Assembly: GCA_950295325.1 (NCBI GenBank)
Contig: OX485806.1
Coordinates: 29,574,001-29,638,000, forward strand
Direction of reading: 5' to 3'
Length of the DNA stretch: 64,000 bases
Source of the DNA: Polytrichum commune
Lineage: Eukaryota > Streptophyta > Polytrichopsida > Polytrichales > Polytrichaceae
Part shown: piece after piece, positions 21,880-35,700 of the stretch
How the letters are laid out: the number at the start of each line of letters is the position of its first letter
How positions within the stretch are numbered: the stretch's first letter is position 1
Program-made: the position numbers and the translations under genes
The notes under the pieces: generated by a model
What the model was told of the DNA's origin: nothing
The model's database searches: none
The model's input: only the letters and a program-made list of their open reading frames with translations

Positions 21880-24800
21880 AGGATATCATATATGTGATTA
21901 ATACAAGATAGTTAACGATTTCAAAATTGAGGTGTGGCCATTTTCCTTGAAATACCTATTTGGAGCTCATATGAATATCTTATTGATTATCAAAGTGAAG
22001 ATTTTGTGCTCATTAAATGGCCATATAGGTTCTTCCCCCCAAAAAATAAAAATAAAAATAAAATCTTATTGATTGTTGAGCTTCAAACAATTATCATATT
22101 TTGGGCACATGTCCAGTTTCTTTTAAACACATGTAAAATCTTATTTGTATTCTTTCTTGGAGCCACACCGAACCACATGACAATCCAAAATAGGTTTCCT
22201 AATAATAACATTAACCAAGTAAGGGTTTTCTACCTTAGATGGCTCTTATACGGTGAGTTTTTCCAACCATGTAGCCCACTTCTCCTTGGATATGAAATAT
22301 GCAATTAGTACAGGGTAGTTAGCAATTCCAATTCGAGGTCATAGCCACATTCCTAGTGGAGTTTATTTTGTATTAGACCCTAGTGTAAACCCACCCTCAT
22401 GGTTCGTCTGGGTTGGTGGAATTGTGTCCAAGCCTACTTGGGGTCCAATACACGCATATGTGGATCTTACTTTTAGTCTTAAGGATTTGAGCCCAAACTT
22501 GAAGATTGCTTTCTCAAACTTTGAGGAGTATTTTCTTAGATTGGACCTGATTATATTTGGAACAACTTCATTTTTCTTGTACTTTGAACTTGTATCCTAG
22601 TGTAAACTCCTTGGGTCACAAAAATAATTCTTGACCAAGAGAATTATTCGATTTTAAAGTCTTGGACCCTAATGTAAATCCACCTTTATCATATGATCAC
22701 TCTTCTTAACCCATTTCCCTAGAGACGAAATTGACCAAAGCATGATCATTCACTCATTCTTCCATGAGCTTCCTAAGAGCAAGCCCACTCATCCTAGCTA
22801 CATCATGCATCCTCCATGCAATTCACCACTCAAGCTTAAAAGGAGATAACTTAGTGATGTCAAACTCAAGTGTCGATATATAAATAAAACGTAACTTACA
22901 AGGGACCGTGCAAATCTAAGTTACATTTGTAAAAATTCTACCAATCAGATTGCAAGAAACCAAGGAATTGGCCTCTTAACCCTTCACACCAGAGGTCAAA
23001 GTCCAAAGGTTGTCGCAATTTAAAATGCCTACATGGCAGTACTTTTTTACCAAGGCAACAGACTCTCAAAGGAAGTTTGGGTCAACATGAATGGAAACCC
23101 AAACTATGGTTGAGAGGGCGTTGATTTTATTCATTAAATTTTTAAAAAAATTGACAAGATCTTGGCCGCTAGATTGGAGGGGTTGTTTTGGGCAGGGAAG
23201 AAAGCAGGATGCTCCTTCCTCTTTGGACTTTGGGTTTGGCCTTTGGAGGCTTCATACTATGCCCGGCTGAAGGCTCAAATTCCTATATTTTATTGGCTAT
23301 TTTCAACCCATTTCTTTGGACTCTTAACAAAGTTTGGCCATTCGATCCCACGGCCTCTCGACCTAGACGGCCATAGTGTGAAGCGGCCCTTATTTGGTGT
23401 ACGTGGTATAGTTTGTTTGTAATGTTACTACTTGTGCAACTACTTGTGTTTCTTGGTGGGAAAAAGGTGATTTTTATTTTTATTTTTAAAAGAAGGTATT
23501 TTTGATGTAATTTGCAATTGTAAAGAGAACATGTGACGAGGTTGAAGCTAATATGTATATTAACACATCAAACGTTGTATTGTTGTCATATTAACGGCTC
23601 ACCACCCAACCACACAAACACCCTCATGCACTCCTTCCTCCTTGCATGAGCCATCATTTGTCCATACTTACAAATATCCTTTGGCTTACCAAGTAGTTTT
23701 ATGTCACGATATGTTACTATAACATATCAATTAGCATGAGACCTCTATAATAGGTAGTGAATTTGAAGCTAAGGTGCGTGATCCACAACAAACCCCAACC
23801 CTTTGTGGAGCCCTACTTTTGAGGCATGTATTGTGCATGTGTTTGCAATTGTGGACATAAAACGGCCACTTTTGATATTATCTTACCCCAAAGGATTGTT
23901 CAACTTATGACGACTTGTTGGTTTGAATGAAGCAAAGTCAACCACTTGGCAACCGACCGACGATGTCTATCTCTTGTTATATTCTTCTATTTACACGAGT
24001 GGGTCCTCTCTACTATGTACTACTAACTATCATTGTGTAATGGAACTTAACGAAGTCTTTGATTAACAAACCGTAGTTGTTGTGTTCATGAGCCGACTAT
24101 GATGGTCCCGCCTTCATTGATTGAGCTTTTTTTATTTGATTGGGAGGCTCGCCATCCAAACTTATCATGTGGACACCCATGTGACCCAAATTGTTATTCT
24201 TTTCCATGGCCCAATTTATTGACAATTAAAAACATACAAAAATTCTTATTGCAAAGGGCATGGGCACTTTGAGCAATGTGCCCAACTAACCCCCATGCCC
24301 CACCATCCTCTTAGCAATTTTAACCTAAACCTAGGATCCATTTTCAACCACAAACCATCGTGATGTTTTTGAGGGCCACGATGTCATGACAAATTCTTGT
24401 GTGAAACCAACCTTGAAATAAGGGCCCTAGTTAGGAGGTCCAAATCGAGATAGGAAGGGAAACCACGGGCTACTAACAATATCTTCAAGGTCATGGAAAA
24501 TCTTCATTTTTGTAATTGAAATATCTATAGCACATTTATCATACTCTATGAAAACAACTGCATTGGTGGACTCCCTAATCGCATCGATGTACACTAAATA
24601 CGTGATTTACCAAGGTTGTAAATTGGTGTGCTATGGTAATTAGAGTTATCTTCATGACTTGTCATATAGCAGCAAGTGTCATGTGGTATCATGTATATAT
24701 AGTTGTCACCTAGTAATTGCAAGACAATCAACGTGGGTTGATGATGTGGGCCACACTAAATCATATGTTTGGTGCAGTTCCTAAACATTTTAGTTTGTAT

Positions 24801-24972
24801 TTGCCACCCAACAGAAGCAAGTGAGTCGTTTTTCTGGATGTTTATAGGTTCATCTACCTTCGTAAGCCATAGTAACATCTCATTTATCCAAAAAATTGTT
24901 CCATGTTTGAATAAACATAACATACCGAAACATGCACCGATTTCATCATTTTGTGTTGAATTTGTGAACTTG
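21880..24972. other. Gene-free AT-rich stretch
   Basis: Short ORFs here show no family features. A motif GGACCCTARTGTAAAYCCACC occurs near 22375 and 22670, and its reverse complement occurs near 25845, so part of this stretch may belong to a larger unrecognised element. Nothing else is identified. Confidence 0.5.
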
Positions 24973-25581
24973 GGGCCACTTCACACACAAGGTTGAAGGC
25001 CCCTGACCATGGCAATGTAAGAGCTCTCATTGGTCGAAAAGGCGGAGACCGTCCAAGTTCACTTCACACTAGGAGGTGTAAGCCTAAAGGCCCAAAACAA
25101 AGTTCGTGGATGAAAAGTCCACATGGAGTCCTACATGGCAAGTTGTGGATAAGGGTGCAAGGTCTCCCAAAACTTGTGTTAGACCCACCTCCAAGAGGTG
25201 GGCATGACGCAAATTCTGGGAGACCATGACTTTTAAAAAATAAAACAAAAAATCTAGCAAGACAAATTTCAAGAGAGATTGTTGGGCAAATTCTATAACA
25301 GATTCTAGGACAGATTCTAGGACAAACAAACATCACCAAGTAATTCTCTTAAATTGATAAAGTTTGAGACATATTATATTAAACCAAATCATCCCCTATT
25401 TTTCTGCCAACAAAATATGTGATGGCCCCGCAACATGGTTCATTCTCACTTCACACTATGCTTGAGGACCCAAGACTACATAAAATGACTTTCCCAACAC
25501 CCATGGTACGGCCTTTGGATGAGAGTCAAGGGTCCTCACCGTTACAACGTCACGGCTCTTGGCTCATGTGTGAAGTGGCCC
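24973..25581. mobile_element. Family 1 MITE, decayed and interrupted
   Basis: A left end (GGGCCACTTCACACACAAGG) at 24973 and a right end (GCTCATGTGTGAAGTGGCCC) at 25581 flank family 1 interior sequence. About 210 bp of unrelated sequence (25216-25425) separates the halves. The target duplication is no longer recognisable. Confidence 0.6.
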
Positions 25582-28543
25582 ATATTAGTGTGGCAACTTG
25601 AACACCGGTACTTTGTATCCAAATATTTATAACATGGTGCAACATTGGAGCTCCACTCATTGAGAGCTTTTTGAAAGAACCTAGCAAGAGCACAATCAAT
25701 GGTCACAAGGCTTGGATATTCCTACCCAACAAATGAGAACCGTGTGTTCCATATATAAAAGTATCTTCTCAAGTCAACTCATGTCTCACTTGACACTTCA
25801 AGAGCTTGTCCATGAAAGTTTTGTAATTAGAATCTAAAGGGTGGGCTTACATTAGGTTTTGGGTCCAAGAAACATGGGTTCAAATCACCTCTCAATGGAT
25901 CTTGTTTGCAAACTCAAGATTGCATTCAAGGTCGAAGTTTGGTTTCACAAACTAATAAGAGAATTTTCTAGATTGGGGATTTCCAAGATTTGGCGAGATT
26001 GTGATGCCACATTAACACCATTTCAACAATTCACATTCATTCATGTACAAGAGAAATCTGAAATACAATCACATGTGAAATTGGTGATCAACATTAAAAT
26101 CATTGGTAACATAAAGGTATTTACCCAAAAGATTGAATCTGATTAGCTAAAATGGAAGGATGCATTTCAAACAGTATAAGATTGTTTTTAATATAAAACA
26201 AAGACGTGTATAGAAAGTTTTTAAAATGTATGGGTTCAACTAATGTTTGCCATTTCAAACCATGTTTCTATTCATATTTTCAAGTCCACGTCTTAGAGAC
26301 TACCTTTTAGCCTTTAATTTTTAGAAATTACCATAACATTGCTCAACTAAACTTGTGGCAAGTCACCCTTGGCCAAGAAATAATCAGACACTGAGACAAG
26401 AATATACATACACAAGTTATCATCAATGACAATCTTAATTTGAAATAACTATGTCAGTAAGGGTGAGAGCCCAAATGTGGCTTTCTTATTGTTAGGGTGC
26501 ATATTTTGGTGGACCCTATTAGATTGTATATACTAACCTCTTTATATAGGAAGGGGCAAGCAAGGCCTATGTAAATAATGTTGTGACCATTGCATGGCCC
26601 ATGTAACAATTTATCCAAAATGTTAACATATGTTTAAACCATTTTTTTGCTTGGTATATGATATTGGGACAATAATTTATACAACTTATTACAAGAACAA
26701 AGTAAAACCACACATGTATGTGACAATGATGATCAAATATTGGTTTTCCTTAAAGGTGGGTTAGCATGGATTATAATGGTCTTGTTTTCAAGGTGGCTAG
26801 TTGAGAAAGTTCACCAACTAGTGTGGGGATCCCTTGGGGACTATGGCAAAATTGAGTGGCAACAGATGCTTAAGGGTCTTGCCGGGGCTCTAGATGTGGC
26901 ATATCAAGTTGTTCTTGATGAATTTGATTCGATGCGATGTATTAAAAGACATATTGCCACTAAAATTAATGTAGTGATGATGCGGAAGGTTAGGCCCATG
27001 ATGAACAATAGTTATGGATATCCCTTGGGCCATGTGATGGAAAGTCCTTCCTTAGTGGTTGTACCTTGGTTACCTCTTGCGATTGAATATGGTCAATTTG
27101 TACCCCAAAAAAACAGAGGTTGTGTCACATTGCCACTTCAATGCCTTCATCACACACAATCAAAGTTACAACCTTTGGATGCCAACTCCTTCTTTACATC
27201 TTCACCCAAAATCTATAGGGTGGGTACACCTAATGTGGACAATAACTAATCATGGTTTCTAATGTATAGGTACACATATGAAAGAATACCATGATTGAGT
27301 AGTGCCTCAAGAATTTAAAAGATATTCATACTGACTCCTAAACACAAGGTAGAATTCTCACGTTTCTCATTTGGATTTGCTTATGTATTTATGTAAAATT
27401 ATTTTATTATTGATCTTCTACATATGCTAAAATGCTTAACATGTCCACAATGGATACACTTACATTGTATTGTGTAAGACAAACAAGTCTAACTAAACCA
27501 TTTACATTAATTGGACACTTATATTCGAATAAAATGTGATTAGGTGTAAAACCACCATAATAGATGCATGTGTTTCAGAGATATCAGATCATGTCCCTAC
27601 TACATGTTCAAGATTTGTGTTAGTCATTGTGAAAACTCACGATCAACATAATGTGGGGTCATAAGAAGATACATCTTCACTTTCATATGTATATATATAT
27701 TTATATATTCTTGTGAGGTTCAAAAACTACGAGGGAAACTATGCTCACACTCAACAGTGCACGGGTGCAAGCAAAATAGTGCTCCAATATACAAAAACCA
27801 TTATTTTATGGATCAGGGACTTAAAAGTAGTAGCAAAGTGTTATTTCAATTGGATTTTTTTCATGATGACCTCTATTGTTGTGTTAAATACTCAAATATA
27901 GAATATCAAGTTGAGATCTTCAAAACTAAATGGTTGAATATGGTGTTGGGAGTGAATTTCATGAGCTTAAATGTATTAAATTTGGATTTTTTTCTTCATA
28001 TTCCTTAAATTCATTTTTCAATTGAGGGCATAATCACAAAAAAATTGTAGAAAACCATCAATTCAATGTAATTTCATCATATTTTAAACAAAATTTAGAC
28101 AATAGTTTGTTCAATATTAGCTACTTGCACACCAATTACACTAGACTTTTCTTGGAAGTCTTTTTGTCATCATCAATTGCTTGACTTTGTAGATCAGCAT
28201 GTTTTTAAAATGTTTGTGATTTTTTTCGTCACAAAATTCAAAGTAAGTGTATAGTTTTGAATCACCTTCATTTAACTCTAGGCATGGATAAAGAGTTGTC
28301 CACTTTACCGTGCTTGCACCTGAACACAATCAAGAAAACATACACATTCAATTAAGAAATCAATAAACATGCACTTCCAATAACCATGACTAAATAAAGG
28401 AAGTCAACTTTTGAATTTGATTTTTGTTTATGTTGCATTGTACATTTGCTATTCAACACAAGTTTTGTTGTGTAAATCTAATCGGTAGAAGTTGGAGAAC
28501 ATGAACAACGAACTGCAAAACACCCACATGCCTTATAGACTAA
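25582..28543. other. Gene-free stretch with one unassigned ORF
   Basis: The longest reading frame is 26740-27249 on the plus strand (169 codons). It contains VWGSLGDYGKIEWQQMLKGL and DVAYQVVLDEFDSM. It looks like coding sequence, but I do not recognise it; a decayed transposon protein is as likely as a gene. No splice context supports a gene. Confidence 0.35.
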
Positions 28544-28903
28544 GGGCCACTCCACATATGAGCCAAGGGCCATGACCATGTAATTGTGAGGACCCTTGAT
28601 TCTCATCCAAGGTTGCACCATGAGATGCATAAATTACATTTGTTCAAGTGACATGGTTTGCCGGAGTTTGCACTAGGCCTACCTCTTAAGGGTGGGGTTG
28701 ACGCAAATTATGATAGACCATGAAACATTGTCCATAGTCTACCACGTAGGATTGCATGTAGATCTATATAATCCATGATATGATGATTTCTTTGGGCCTT
28801 CACCTTCTAGTGTGAAGTGAACTTGGATAGTCTCGATCTTTTCAACCAATGAGAGATCTTAGAATGCAATGGTCACGGGCCTTCAGTCTCGTGTGAAGTG
28901 CCC
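28544..28903. mobile_element. Tourist-like MITE, family 1
   Basis: A 360-bp element with ends GGGCCACTCCACATATGAG and CTCGTGTGAAGTGCCC. TAA is present on both sides (28541-28543 and 28904-28906). It is shorter than its sisters through internal deletion. Confidence 0.8.
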
Positions 28904-29164
28904 TAAGATTCATATGCACATTTGGTTGCGCAAGTAAGTGTCATATAATTTGAACATCGTATTATCGAGGTTTTTCAAGAGAATGGCATATTTTAATGTA
29001 ACAATGTCATTATTTATACACAATGAAGATGCACAGGTATGAAAACAAAATTATAATGAAGAAATATGCTCACAGTGTCACACAATATGGAGCATAAAAT
29101 AAAATAATCTCATGATGATGTCCTCACCATATCACACACTACAAAAGTAAGAATCTATGGTCTT

Positions 29165-29515
29165 CTAATGATGTTTGTTGATGTTGGAAATGAACATCTT
29201 GTTCAATCTATCCATAAAATGTTGAATGTTCACTACATCTACGACTATAAACTCCAAAGAATGCTCCATTGCAAAATTTGATAGTAATTTGGCATACTCA
29301 CATGCTTGAGGTAGCTTGACTATCGGTGTTGGCCAGCCATCCACATCATTCTCCTCCATTGGCTCTTCATACAAATCTAAACCCAAGTGAACTTCTCTAC
29401 TCCATGGCAAATCTGCCAATTCAGTCATGCCTTGAACACATCCCTCATCACACCATTCAAGATTAAACCTAGGTTGCAAGACTCTTTGCAGTTGCAATCC
29501 TTTGATTAATCCCAA
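29165..29515 (-). other. Unassigned ORF, possible transposon remnant
   Basis: A 116-codon minus-strand frame with acidic and leucine-rich text (HLGLDLYEEPMEENDVDGWP, CEYAKLLSNFAMEHSLEF). It has an amino-acid composition like real protein but no family I recognise. It has no neighbours or splice support. Confidence 0.25.
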
Positions 29516-30479
29516 GTTTCAAGAGATGATTACCCAATCATTTTAATCATCAACAATTATCACTCCCCTAGCCTAACTCCAAATATAAACCTAAGACGGA
29601 GAGGAAAGGAATCCTTATACCCAAAAACCCTAACCCAGCTCGATTTTCTTCAAAACCCAAACACCACATCACCACCAAAACTCTAACATGAAATTGCCCC
29701 CACCAAGGATGATACCAAGATTCCAACACCTTTCGCTATACTCTTCCAATACACACGAATGAATTCCCTTAAACTCACCAACATGTTTCCTAATCAACAA
29801 AACCTCTACCCCTTAAACACCTTCATTGACTTTCACCTGCCAATTAGTGCAAGTAAGCCACATCCACCCAACCTTCAATCAAAACTCAGGAACAAATTTG
29901 TAACAACTACTCGAGCTTACTTGAATCTTCTTCAACACTGCTTCAACCTCCACCCAAATCCCAAAGATTCAAAAGTGGAACATTTATTATGGAAGCAAGG
30001 TTTTAAAACAAATAATTGTAGTCAAGATAAGCTAAACCCACTGATGATCATGATGCATTTTGCACTTGAAAAACCTCCCCGATCCCAAGACAAATCCTCA
30101 ATGTGGGTCCCACAATGGATACACATTACTTACCTCTAATGTATGTCGAATCAGACCTAGAAGATGTCACATTGCAAGCGTTATAGTCATAATATGGGGA
30201 TAAATTAACACTAGAAAGTTTGCTCGACATGAAATACGTCGTATAGTCAAGGTGAGAGACTGTACCTCTGTTACATCTTCTTCCAACTTCAAACAACATA
30301 AGCCGCCATCATCACACCACAAAGGGCGATGTTAGTTACATTTCAAATTCGGAATGTGAATGACACACGATCGCATCATCGCACACTCAAAAGGAATAAA
30401 CCAAACGGCATTTAAAAAACACACACAATAGTGGCGATGATTTGATGTTGGGTTGGGCCCGGGCAGCTTTGGGCTTTTG

Positions 30480-30830
30480 ATCAATTTCCACACCTTTGCA
30501 CTTTACAGCTGCTAGCACACCCTCCCACACCCTCCCACACGCACCCACGTGGCCTTTGACCGTGTCAAAGTCCTCAGGCGACTGCCGAGGGCCAACTGGC
30601 GGGTTCGAACCGCCGACCGCATACCCCACGAGCAAACGAACTCGTTGCCGCCCTTCGCTCAGCATTCGTTCGGAATTCGTCGGTCTGCCCGACGAACGAA
30701 TGATAAGGGACGGAAAACAACGGACGGCGACGAGAGTGGGGTCCCCCAGCGGCGAGTTTTGTGCCCCGAGAGCAGGAGGAGGAAGAAGAGGGCGGGCGTC
30801 GCCCCTCCTGTTTGTTCCTGCGTTTTTGCC
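30480..30830 (-). other. GC-rich island with tRNA-like B box (possible SINE)
   Basis: On the minus strand, GGCGGTTCGAACCCGCC (about 30597-30613) forms a perfect T-arm: 5-bp stem and TTCGAAC loop. TGAGCGAAGGG about 45 bases upstream resembles an A box. No acceptor stem pairs with AGTTGGC, so it is not an intact tRNA gene. The island is far more GC-rich than its surroundings and also holds a CACGTG G-box at 30546-30551. A tRNA-derived SINE or a CpG-rich promoter island are both possible. Confidence 0.35.
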
Positions 30831-31710
30831 CAACGATTTTTTTGGTTTGGTGGTTAGGTGCATTTTAGGAGCCGACAGGCTGTGGTGGTGGTGATGATGA
30901 TGGTGTGCTTATGGTTTTGCAACCTGTAATCCTCGAAGAAACCTAACCTATGAAACGATTCTTAAGTTTTCGTCCGCCATCCATACGAGGTCGGCAGACA
31001 ATGCACCGAAGTGGGGTTAGTTGTTGCGAACAATTCGACAAACGAAGCAAACAAAACCAGGCACGATTGTCTCACTCCTATCCTCGCATCCTCACATCGT
31101 CACATCCGCGACTCAAAAATCTTCGGAAAGAGTGTCGTCACAGTGGCGGTGGTTTCGCACTTATGGTTTATGGGATACTACAGATGGGGTTGTAGGAGAG
31201 GAAAATTCATTCCACTCTTTCCTTGCTCAAGGTTTAGGGTGAGCATCTCGGATCATGTTGGAATCGAGCTCTGAACAATTTTCACTTGTGGCCGAGCTAT
31301 AAGTTTTCGTGTGTACTAGTTAATTAAGCCTGTGGGTGGGAGTAAGTGTTTGGAATAGGGCATCGTCCTGCGTTACTTCCACTCACACTTTCGATCGGGG
31401 TCGTAGAGAGTGAGAGAGTACAGAGAATTTTGCAACTCTATGTCGTTTTAGTGTAATCAAGCTTGGACAGAGCTAGGTGCGGAGGGGCTGTGGATTGTGA
31501 AGAGTTGTGATGGAGACTGGGAGGTAACAGACTTTTTACCGCAGTAGATGAAGGGTATTGTAGTGTACTATGGTCTCTGGGATGATGATGTTAACCCTAA
31601 CTCCACGTGCTTCATCGAGGCTTTCTATCGTTGGGGGAGCATTCGAGGTTAGGGAACATCGAGCGTCTCGTTTTTTGTTTGGTGTTTGTGTGCTGGTTGG
31701 AGCTTGTTCG

Positions 31711-32456
31711 GTTTGGGTTAACCTAAACGGTGACCTCGACTTCCTGGAGTTGCAAAATATCTGTTATTCGTGTCTTAGCAGTGAGGGAAGGGAAGGAAGG
31801 AGCACGAGGTAATTCCGAAGGTTGAGGAGTGGACGTTGTAGAAAATGTTAAGAGAATTTAGAGCCCTGTATGTCCTAGTGCTGTTTGGATTAGGGGTTGT
31901 GGTGAAGAATTTGAAGAGGATGAAGCTTCTCCTCTCTGCATTATTTTAAATTTCGTGAGAAGAAGTGGCCACATGTCTCTGGTTATCTCTCTCCGCAGAT
32001 CATCTTCAGCTTATTCCATGCCAGAGTTTAACCTCTGCAAAATTCTGAACTTGGTCCCGAAAACCGTCCTGCGCAGTGCATCTTTGGTGCACGCGGTCAT
32101 TGAGGTGTATGAGATGTTTGGTTCAACCTAATGGTGACCTCAACTTCCTGGACTTGCAAAACATCGGTCTCTCGTGTCTTAGCAGTGATGGAAGGGAAGG
32201 AGCCACAGGAAAGTCTGAAGGTTGCTGCCCATTCTGGAAAATGACGAGTGGACGTTGCAGAGAACGTTAAGAGATTTCAGAACTCTGTCCTGGTGTTGTT
32301 CGATTAAAGGTTGTGGTGAAGAATCTGAAGAGGATGAAGCTTCCCCTCTGCATTTTTAATTTCGTGATAAGAAATGGCCACATGTCTCTGGTTGTCTCCC
32401 GAGATCATCTTCAGCCATGGCAGAGTTTCACCTCTGCACAAATTTGATCTTAGTCG
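31711..32456. repeat. Tandem duplication upstream of the BRCT gene
   Basis: Copy 1 (31711-32056) and copy 2 (32115-32456) align along their full length. Shared strings include CGTGTCTTAGCAGTGA, GTTGTGGTGAAGAAT, GAGGATGAAGCTTC, GGCCACATGTCTCTGGTT and GATCATCTTCAGC. They lie head to tail with a 404-bp period, ending about 340 bp before the start codon, probably in the promoter or leader. Confidence 0.85.
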
Positions 32457-32792
32457 AAGCTCTTATTTAACCCCAAAATTTCTCCTTTATTAACCCACTT
32501 CCTGTACTATTTTGTGGACTGCAACAACAACCTCTCTTGTCGCATAATTTCCGGATTTCGAACGTTTGTGCTTGTATTATGTACATCTATTTTGCCACTT
32601 GTAAATTGTGTGGAGTTTGGGTCACCTGTTTTGATCGAATTTATTGGTTCCAGGTTTTAGTGCCAGCAAAGACATGGGTTGTTCAACGAAAGTCAGGTGC
32701 CGATAACTCGGTCAAATTCGTGGAATGGAGCTTGTACCAATAAGAAGAACTGAGTAGGTTGCAGGTTAGGATGCTCGTGAAGGCTGAGAACT

Positions 32793-35700
32793 ATGGAGGA
32801 TGAAGAAAGTGGTGATTCTGCCTGCAATTCAAGTGATGGAGGGGGATCGAGGAGCTGGGTGCAGAGCCCCTCATACGAACCTACACAGCTTCTATACAGT
32901 AAGGAAGGTCCGTTTCCTGCACTTTTCTTAAGCTTGCATTCTTACATTTTGCATGGAATGTAAATCTGGTAAATTCTTTCCATGGTGCCATTATTTATAT
33001 GCCACATTATGTGTGAGGTGTGGAAGGGTCTACATTATGTCCCATTGGTTATGGGCTCTCATAATGACAGAATGCATCAGTTGGAAACCTACATGATTAA
33101 CTTTTTCTGTAGAGAGGCAATACAAGTTCAAAGTCCTCATGAGGCCTTATGAATCTGTAACGCTCAGTAAGTAAGTGAAGTCTTTTGACCTGGCTCTAAA
33201 ATTTGGCTACACAGGAGCTTTCGGTCGAATGGAGTCAACACAGCTCTTGAGCAATGATTTCTACACGAGAGCATTCTCTCGACAAAAGCAAGAGGAATCA
33301 GATGAAGAATTTGTAGAGGATGATGAACTTGAAGCACTGCGGGAGCAACATGAACAAATTGGAGTAGATGCAGATGAGGATGAGGGCTCACAGAGTGATT
33401 ATGAGGGAGATTATGAAGAAACACAGCTGCTGGAGCAGTACAATGCCCACTATAACAAGACCGAGTATGGACAGAAAGCTGGTCAGAAAACTGGTCACAG
33501 TAGGGCAGGCTTTCTGGATAGCAACCAAGAGAGCTCAGGAGAGGAAGAAGGTGATTGTGAACAAACACAGTTGCTCGAGACGTATAATTCAAGCTCCTAC
33601 AATAAGGCTGAATATGAGAAGGAGCAGCTGATGCAAGTTCCGGGCAAGTCAAAAGGTGATGCATATGACTCAGATCTGTGCTTTCACGTGGGACAGTGAT
33701 CAATTGATTAGTTCAAATTTACCAGAAACGCACATTTCAATCCTGGTCCTGCTGTAAAACGATTGACAGCATCAAGTTACTTACATAGTTTTTTCTTTTC
33801 TTTTAACCAAGCTTTTATTGGATAACTCAAGGGAGGTTTTTTCAGACACTTTCTCTCCTTGAAGCTTTTGCATTAGCACGTTTCACCATCAGACATTTTG
33901 CATGCCTGAAGCCAAATTTTTTCCTTCTTATTCCAAAGCCCCTATAGCTCACCTTCAAGTCAGTCTTGGTTTGGCAAATGCAAGGGGGTTATAGTGGCTC
34001 TGGAAACGGTGTAGCCATAATAGTTGTATGCAGTCCTGGGTAGTGTGGGCTTGGCAACTTATGCTTGATTTTGCAGCATAATTGTGGTCAATTCACAGCC
34101 TGTTACCTTGGACTGAGCATTTTGTCCTATTTTGTTCAAGCAACATGACCTGGTTGTGTATCTGAAATCATGTCTTTCTGCCAACCTTCTTGGAACTCCT
34201 TCCACTTGGCAATAAGTTTGAAGGCTTGAGGGTTTCACTTGTCTACAGCTTTAAGTGATTCTTGTACACTGGAATTTACAAGTGTGTTGACACTGTGCAG
34301 CAATTGGGAGTTGGCTGCATGAGAATGCAGGGCCAAGGGTTAACACAGAAGATGGAGGCAATTCGATCACCCAGAGGAAGCAAGGTGAGGGACAGGTTGA
34401 GCGGGTGCTTTCCCTTCCATTAGAGTTGAAGTTATAAGTTGCTACTATCACCATCTTGTGAAGTTGAAGGTATAGTACAGAATCTGCTGAATGTAGGTTT
34501 ATAGTAGCGTAGCTGCTGGCTATGTGTCACTTTTCTGTGTATCTAAGAAGTTCATTTACAGTGCAGTATGCAACAGCTTTGTATGTAGCCTTTGCAATGC
34601 AGCAGATCATGGTTCATGTAAAAATGTTCTTCATGAATATCGCTGTTAACAATCTTATCATCCTGAACAATCCATTTTATCCCAATGAGAATTGGATTGA
34701 ATATTCTTCAGTATGTAGATGGTGTTTCAGCATCCATATTGTGAGAATCACCATAAAATGTAAAGGCACTCAGTTTGCAGCTGTGCTCCCAGTACTAATA
34801 AAATATTCAAAGGCGTCTCATATGAGCTCTATCTTTATCCTTCAAAAGATTGGGGTACTATTTATTCTTTATGCTCTTCTGATGGTGCACTCGAGTCCCT
34901 CTAAGCTTTTGTTTTTGTTTTTTTTTTCTGTGTGTCTTGTCAGATCAGCAGGAGATGCTGTTCAGAGATAGACCCAAGTCAGAACTTGCACAGGAGCGGA
35001 TTTGTGAGTTTGATATGGATCTTAATGTCAGCCTTGAAGAAGAGATGGATTGTGAATACTATGGTGAACCAGTAAACTTCAACACACAGTTGGTTGCTAA
35101 TTCTGGCTATTACAATGACACACAGTTGGTCACAAGCAGTGAAAAGGGCTATGTGGACAACGCTAATTTTGGTACTAATAATAAGCCAGTGGTAAGCAGT
35201 GGAAAGGAGGCAACTACTGACTACAATCTGTTCACAAATGGTGGGAAGCCCAATAATTCTTTGCTGATAACAAACAACATCAATGTTGACCTTAGAAGAG
35301 ACAATGACACACATCTTTTGAAACACAGCACGGATGCCAAGGTACCCAGTTCCTCCCATGGGGAATTACGAAGCTTTACAACTGGCATTACCATATCTGC
35401 GAAACAGTCAGGATCAGAGGCTTCAGAAAGTACCCCTTTTCAAAGTAATATTGGGTCCATCCATGCCGAATCGATTCGAATATCAGCTGTGCAACCAATA
35501 GCATGGCATCCCAAAGTGGAGCTTGATGAAAGCTCAATGTTCTCCAATATGGGGGGTTCACATTTATTGAAGAAACAAGGGGACAAGGGGAAAAAGAGTG
35601 TTGAAAGTGGAAGTTCACCCTGGCAACTCTCAACAGCTGAGCCAGAGTGGATGCGGAAGTATGAAGGGAGTGGAAGTTTGAGGTCACAAAATATCTTGGG

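Noticed and set aside
29759-30139. 126-codon plus-strand ORF
   Set aside because: Composition is that of an AT-rich chance frame (Asn, Leu, Pro, His); no recognisable motif.
30590-30680. Functional tRNA gene on the minus strand
   Set aside because: The T-arm is perfect, but no acceptor stem pairs with the 7 bases after it and no canonical D-arm or 5-bp anticodon stem forms upstream.
30387-30894. Overlapping ORFs of 102-158 codons on both strands
   Set aside because: They arise from the GC-rich island with few stop codons; none has family features.
33164-33703. 179-codon minus-strand ORF
   Set aside because: It is antisense to exon 2 of the BRCT gene, whose plus-strand reading has family repeats and correct splice phases.
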